64,000 nt of DNA, taken from positions 1,736,001 to 1,800,000 of the forward strand of contig SWDT01000001.1 of the NCBI GenBank assembly GCA_009193035.1, in the 5' to 3' direction. This document shows, piece by piece, positions 63,065-64,000 of this stretch. Position 1 is the first letter of the stretch. The number at the start of each line of letters is the position of its first letter. Source of the DNA: Halicephalobus mephisto (taxonomy: Eukaryota; Nematoda; Chromadorea; Rhabditida; Panagrolaimidae). The notes below the pieces were generated by a model. The model had not been told where the DNA came from. It saw only the letters and a program-made list of their open reading frames with translations, and ran no database searches. A program made the translations under genes and the position numbers.

Positions 63065-63962
63065 TTATTCATAGAAAGTTGATTCGTTACTCTCCTGGAA
63101 GAGAGATTTGGGAGATTTGAATAATTCATTGAGGAGTTCGTGTTTAATTCCCGGTTCTCCTTTCATCTCCCTCAGTGATGGTTCCTCTTCACGAGGAAAC
63201 GAGAAACTGAGAGGGGAAATGCATCCATCATTAGAAATAACTCCTACAGCGGAGTCATCGATATCCGATGGATTATCTTCATCAGCCTGATTTCTATCCT
63301 CCCCCTCTTCGTCGTTGGTTAGCTGTATATTACCCAGATTAGATTTTAACCAACCTTCAATTATGCCTTTGTTCTCGATGAATGCCTTTACATCCTCCGT
63401 CACTTTCTCGTACTGTTGATTGAGGACCTTATCTTCATCGTCTGATTCCTCTTTTAAATCTTCTTCAGTACCTTCTTCATTCATGTCCTCTTTGAGTCTC
63501 CTTTTTCGACAGGATTCTCCATTAGTAAGAATTCTCAAGATGTTTTCAACCGCATCTATCAACAAAGTACGATCTTCAGGCAAATGCGAAGAATCAGTAA
63601 CAACTTCGTTTAAAGGAATTAAATAAGTGAAAATCTTATCGCATTCAGTAGATTCAACATTCTGTTGTTTTCGAGTTGCAGAAAGGATCTTCTTCTTAAA
63701 AGACTCACTTGAAAATATCAATTTGACTACAGAAGTTTTATGGAGGAAATGGAAAGTGAACACTCTTGTCACATAATCATAGACGGATAATGGTTGCTGA
63801 AGACAGAGAAATAACTCCAAAAACGTTTCTGATTGAATCATTGAAACGAATCCCCAGAATTGACCAATCTTCTTCGCCAAGAAGTCTTGAGGAAGAGGAT
63901 TGCAATACAACATTTTTAAGTCTTCGTGGGCACTTGTATAGACATCCGGAGCTCCAGTTTTG
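63065..63962 (-). CDS. 3' exon of a partial gene, possibly PP6 regulatory subunit (SAPS)-like
   Basis: One open exon running from an acceptor (TTCATTGTAG) at 63963 down to a stop at 63065; the rest of the gene lies beyond the right edge. The exon encodes about 298 residues. The first half is helical (LPQDFLAKKIGQFWGFVSMI, LSVYDYVTRVFTFHFL, SVVKLIFSSE, LLIDAVENILRILTNG); the second half is acidic and disordered, rich in Glu/Asp with a basic CRKRRLKED patch. The helix pattern around PL-x-FLAKKIG and the DY-x-R segment recall the SAPS domain (PLNPLLASFFSKTIG) of protein phosphatase 6 regulatory subunits, but identity is low. It could instead be another HEAT-like protein. Confidence 0.45.
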
Positions 63963-64000
63963 CTACAATGAACAAACTAATCAGTAAAACGAATGAATAC

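Overview
This is a eukaryotic, animal nuclear window, AT-rich overall, with widely spaced protein-coding genes on both strands. Most genes were rebuilt by hand from GT..AG splice sites. In every complete multi-exon model the summed exon length is a multiple of three and ends in a stop. Most introns are only about 41-50 nt and end in TTTCAG or TTTTAG, while a few reach 0.5-2.2 kb. This intron style, together with a secreted protein built from MIG-18-like fibronectin type I repeats, a DUF1248/YitH-like acetyltransferase, an alpha-type nicotinic receptor, an OST-alpha transporter and an IL-17-receptor homologue, points to a nematode, probably not a close relative of Caenorhabditis. Phylum is moderately supported; genus cannot be given.

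Layout. 1-2191: no gene seen. 2192-5007 (minus): OST-alpha/SLC51A-like transporter lying directly downstream of a secreted MIG-18-like protein. 5395-6832 (minus): dual oxidase maturation factor. 6833-10579: gene-poor. 10580-12284 (minus): SLC22 organic cation transporter. 12529-13066: a foldback element with long inverted arms. 14198-15043 (minus): MITD1, head-to-head with an unrecognised membrane protein at 15288-16197 (plus). 16751-17881: intronless actin. 18296-18583: small secreted Tyr/Pro-rich peptide gene with a clear TATA box. 22104-29729: large p190RhoGAP. 30182-32060: relics of a mariner-like and a pogo/Tigger-like transposon around an unknown ORF. 34330-37922: SNX9-family SH3-PX-BAR protein. 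39445-41319: nicotinic receptor alpha-type subunit with unusual residues. 42138-43163: small secreted protein, convergent with a four-helix membrane protein at 43367-44494 (minus). 45024-45206: possible tail-anchored mini-protein. 45272-48855: BRPF/NTO1-like chromatin scaffold with decayed bromodomain and PWWP-like regions. 52650-58170: IL-17-receptor-like SEFIR receptor. 61344-62828: GNAT-like protein. 63065-63962 (minus): last exon of a gene running off the right edge.

Several genes share a cytoskeleton and membrane-remodelling theme (actin, p190RhoGAP, SNX9-like BAR protein, MITD1), and two relate to innate or oxidative signalling (DUOXA, IL-17R-like). The gaps between them and the mixed strands give no evidence that they form one system. 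The most unusual signals are the nicotinic subunit that lacks one Cys-loop cysteine and carries Phe at M2 9', the BRPF-like protein whose reader domains have lost key residues, the SNX9 cassette exon with overlapping donor sites, and two intronic arrays of a degenerate TTCTAGAA-type repeat.
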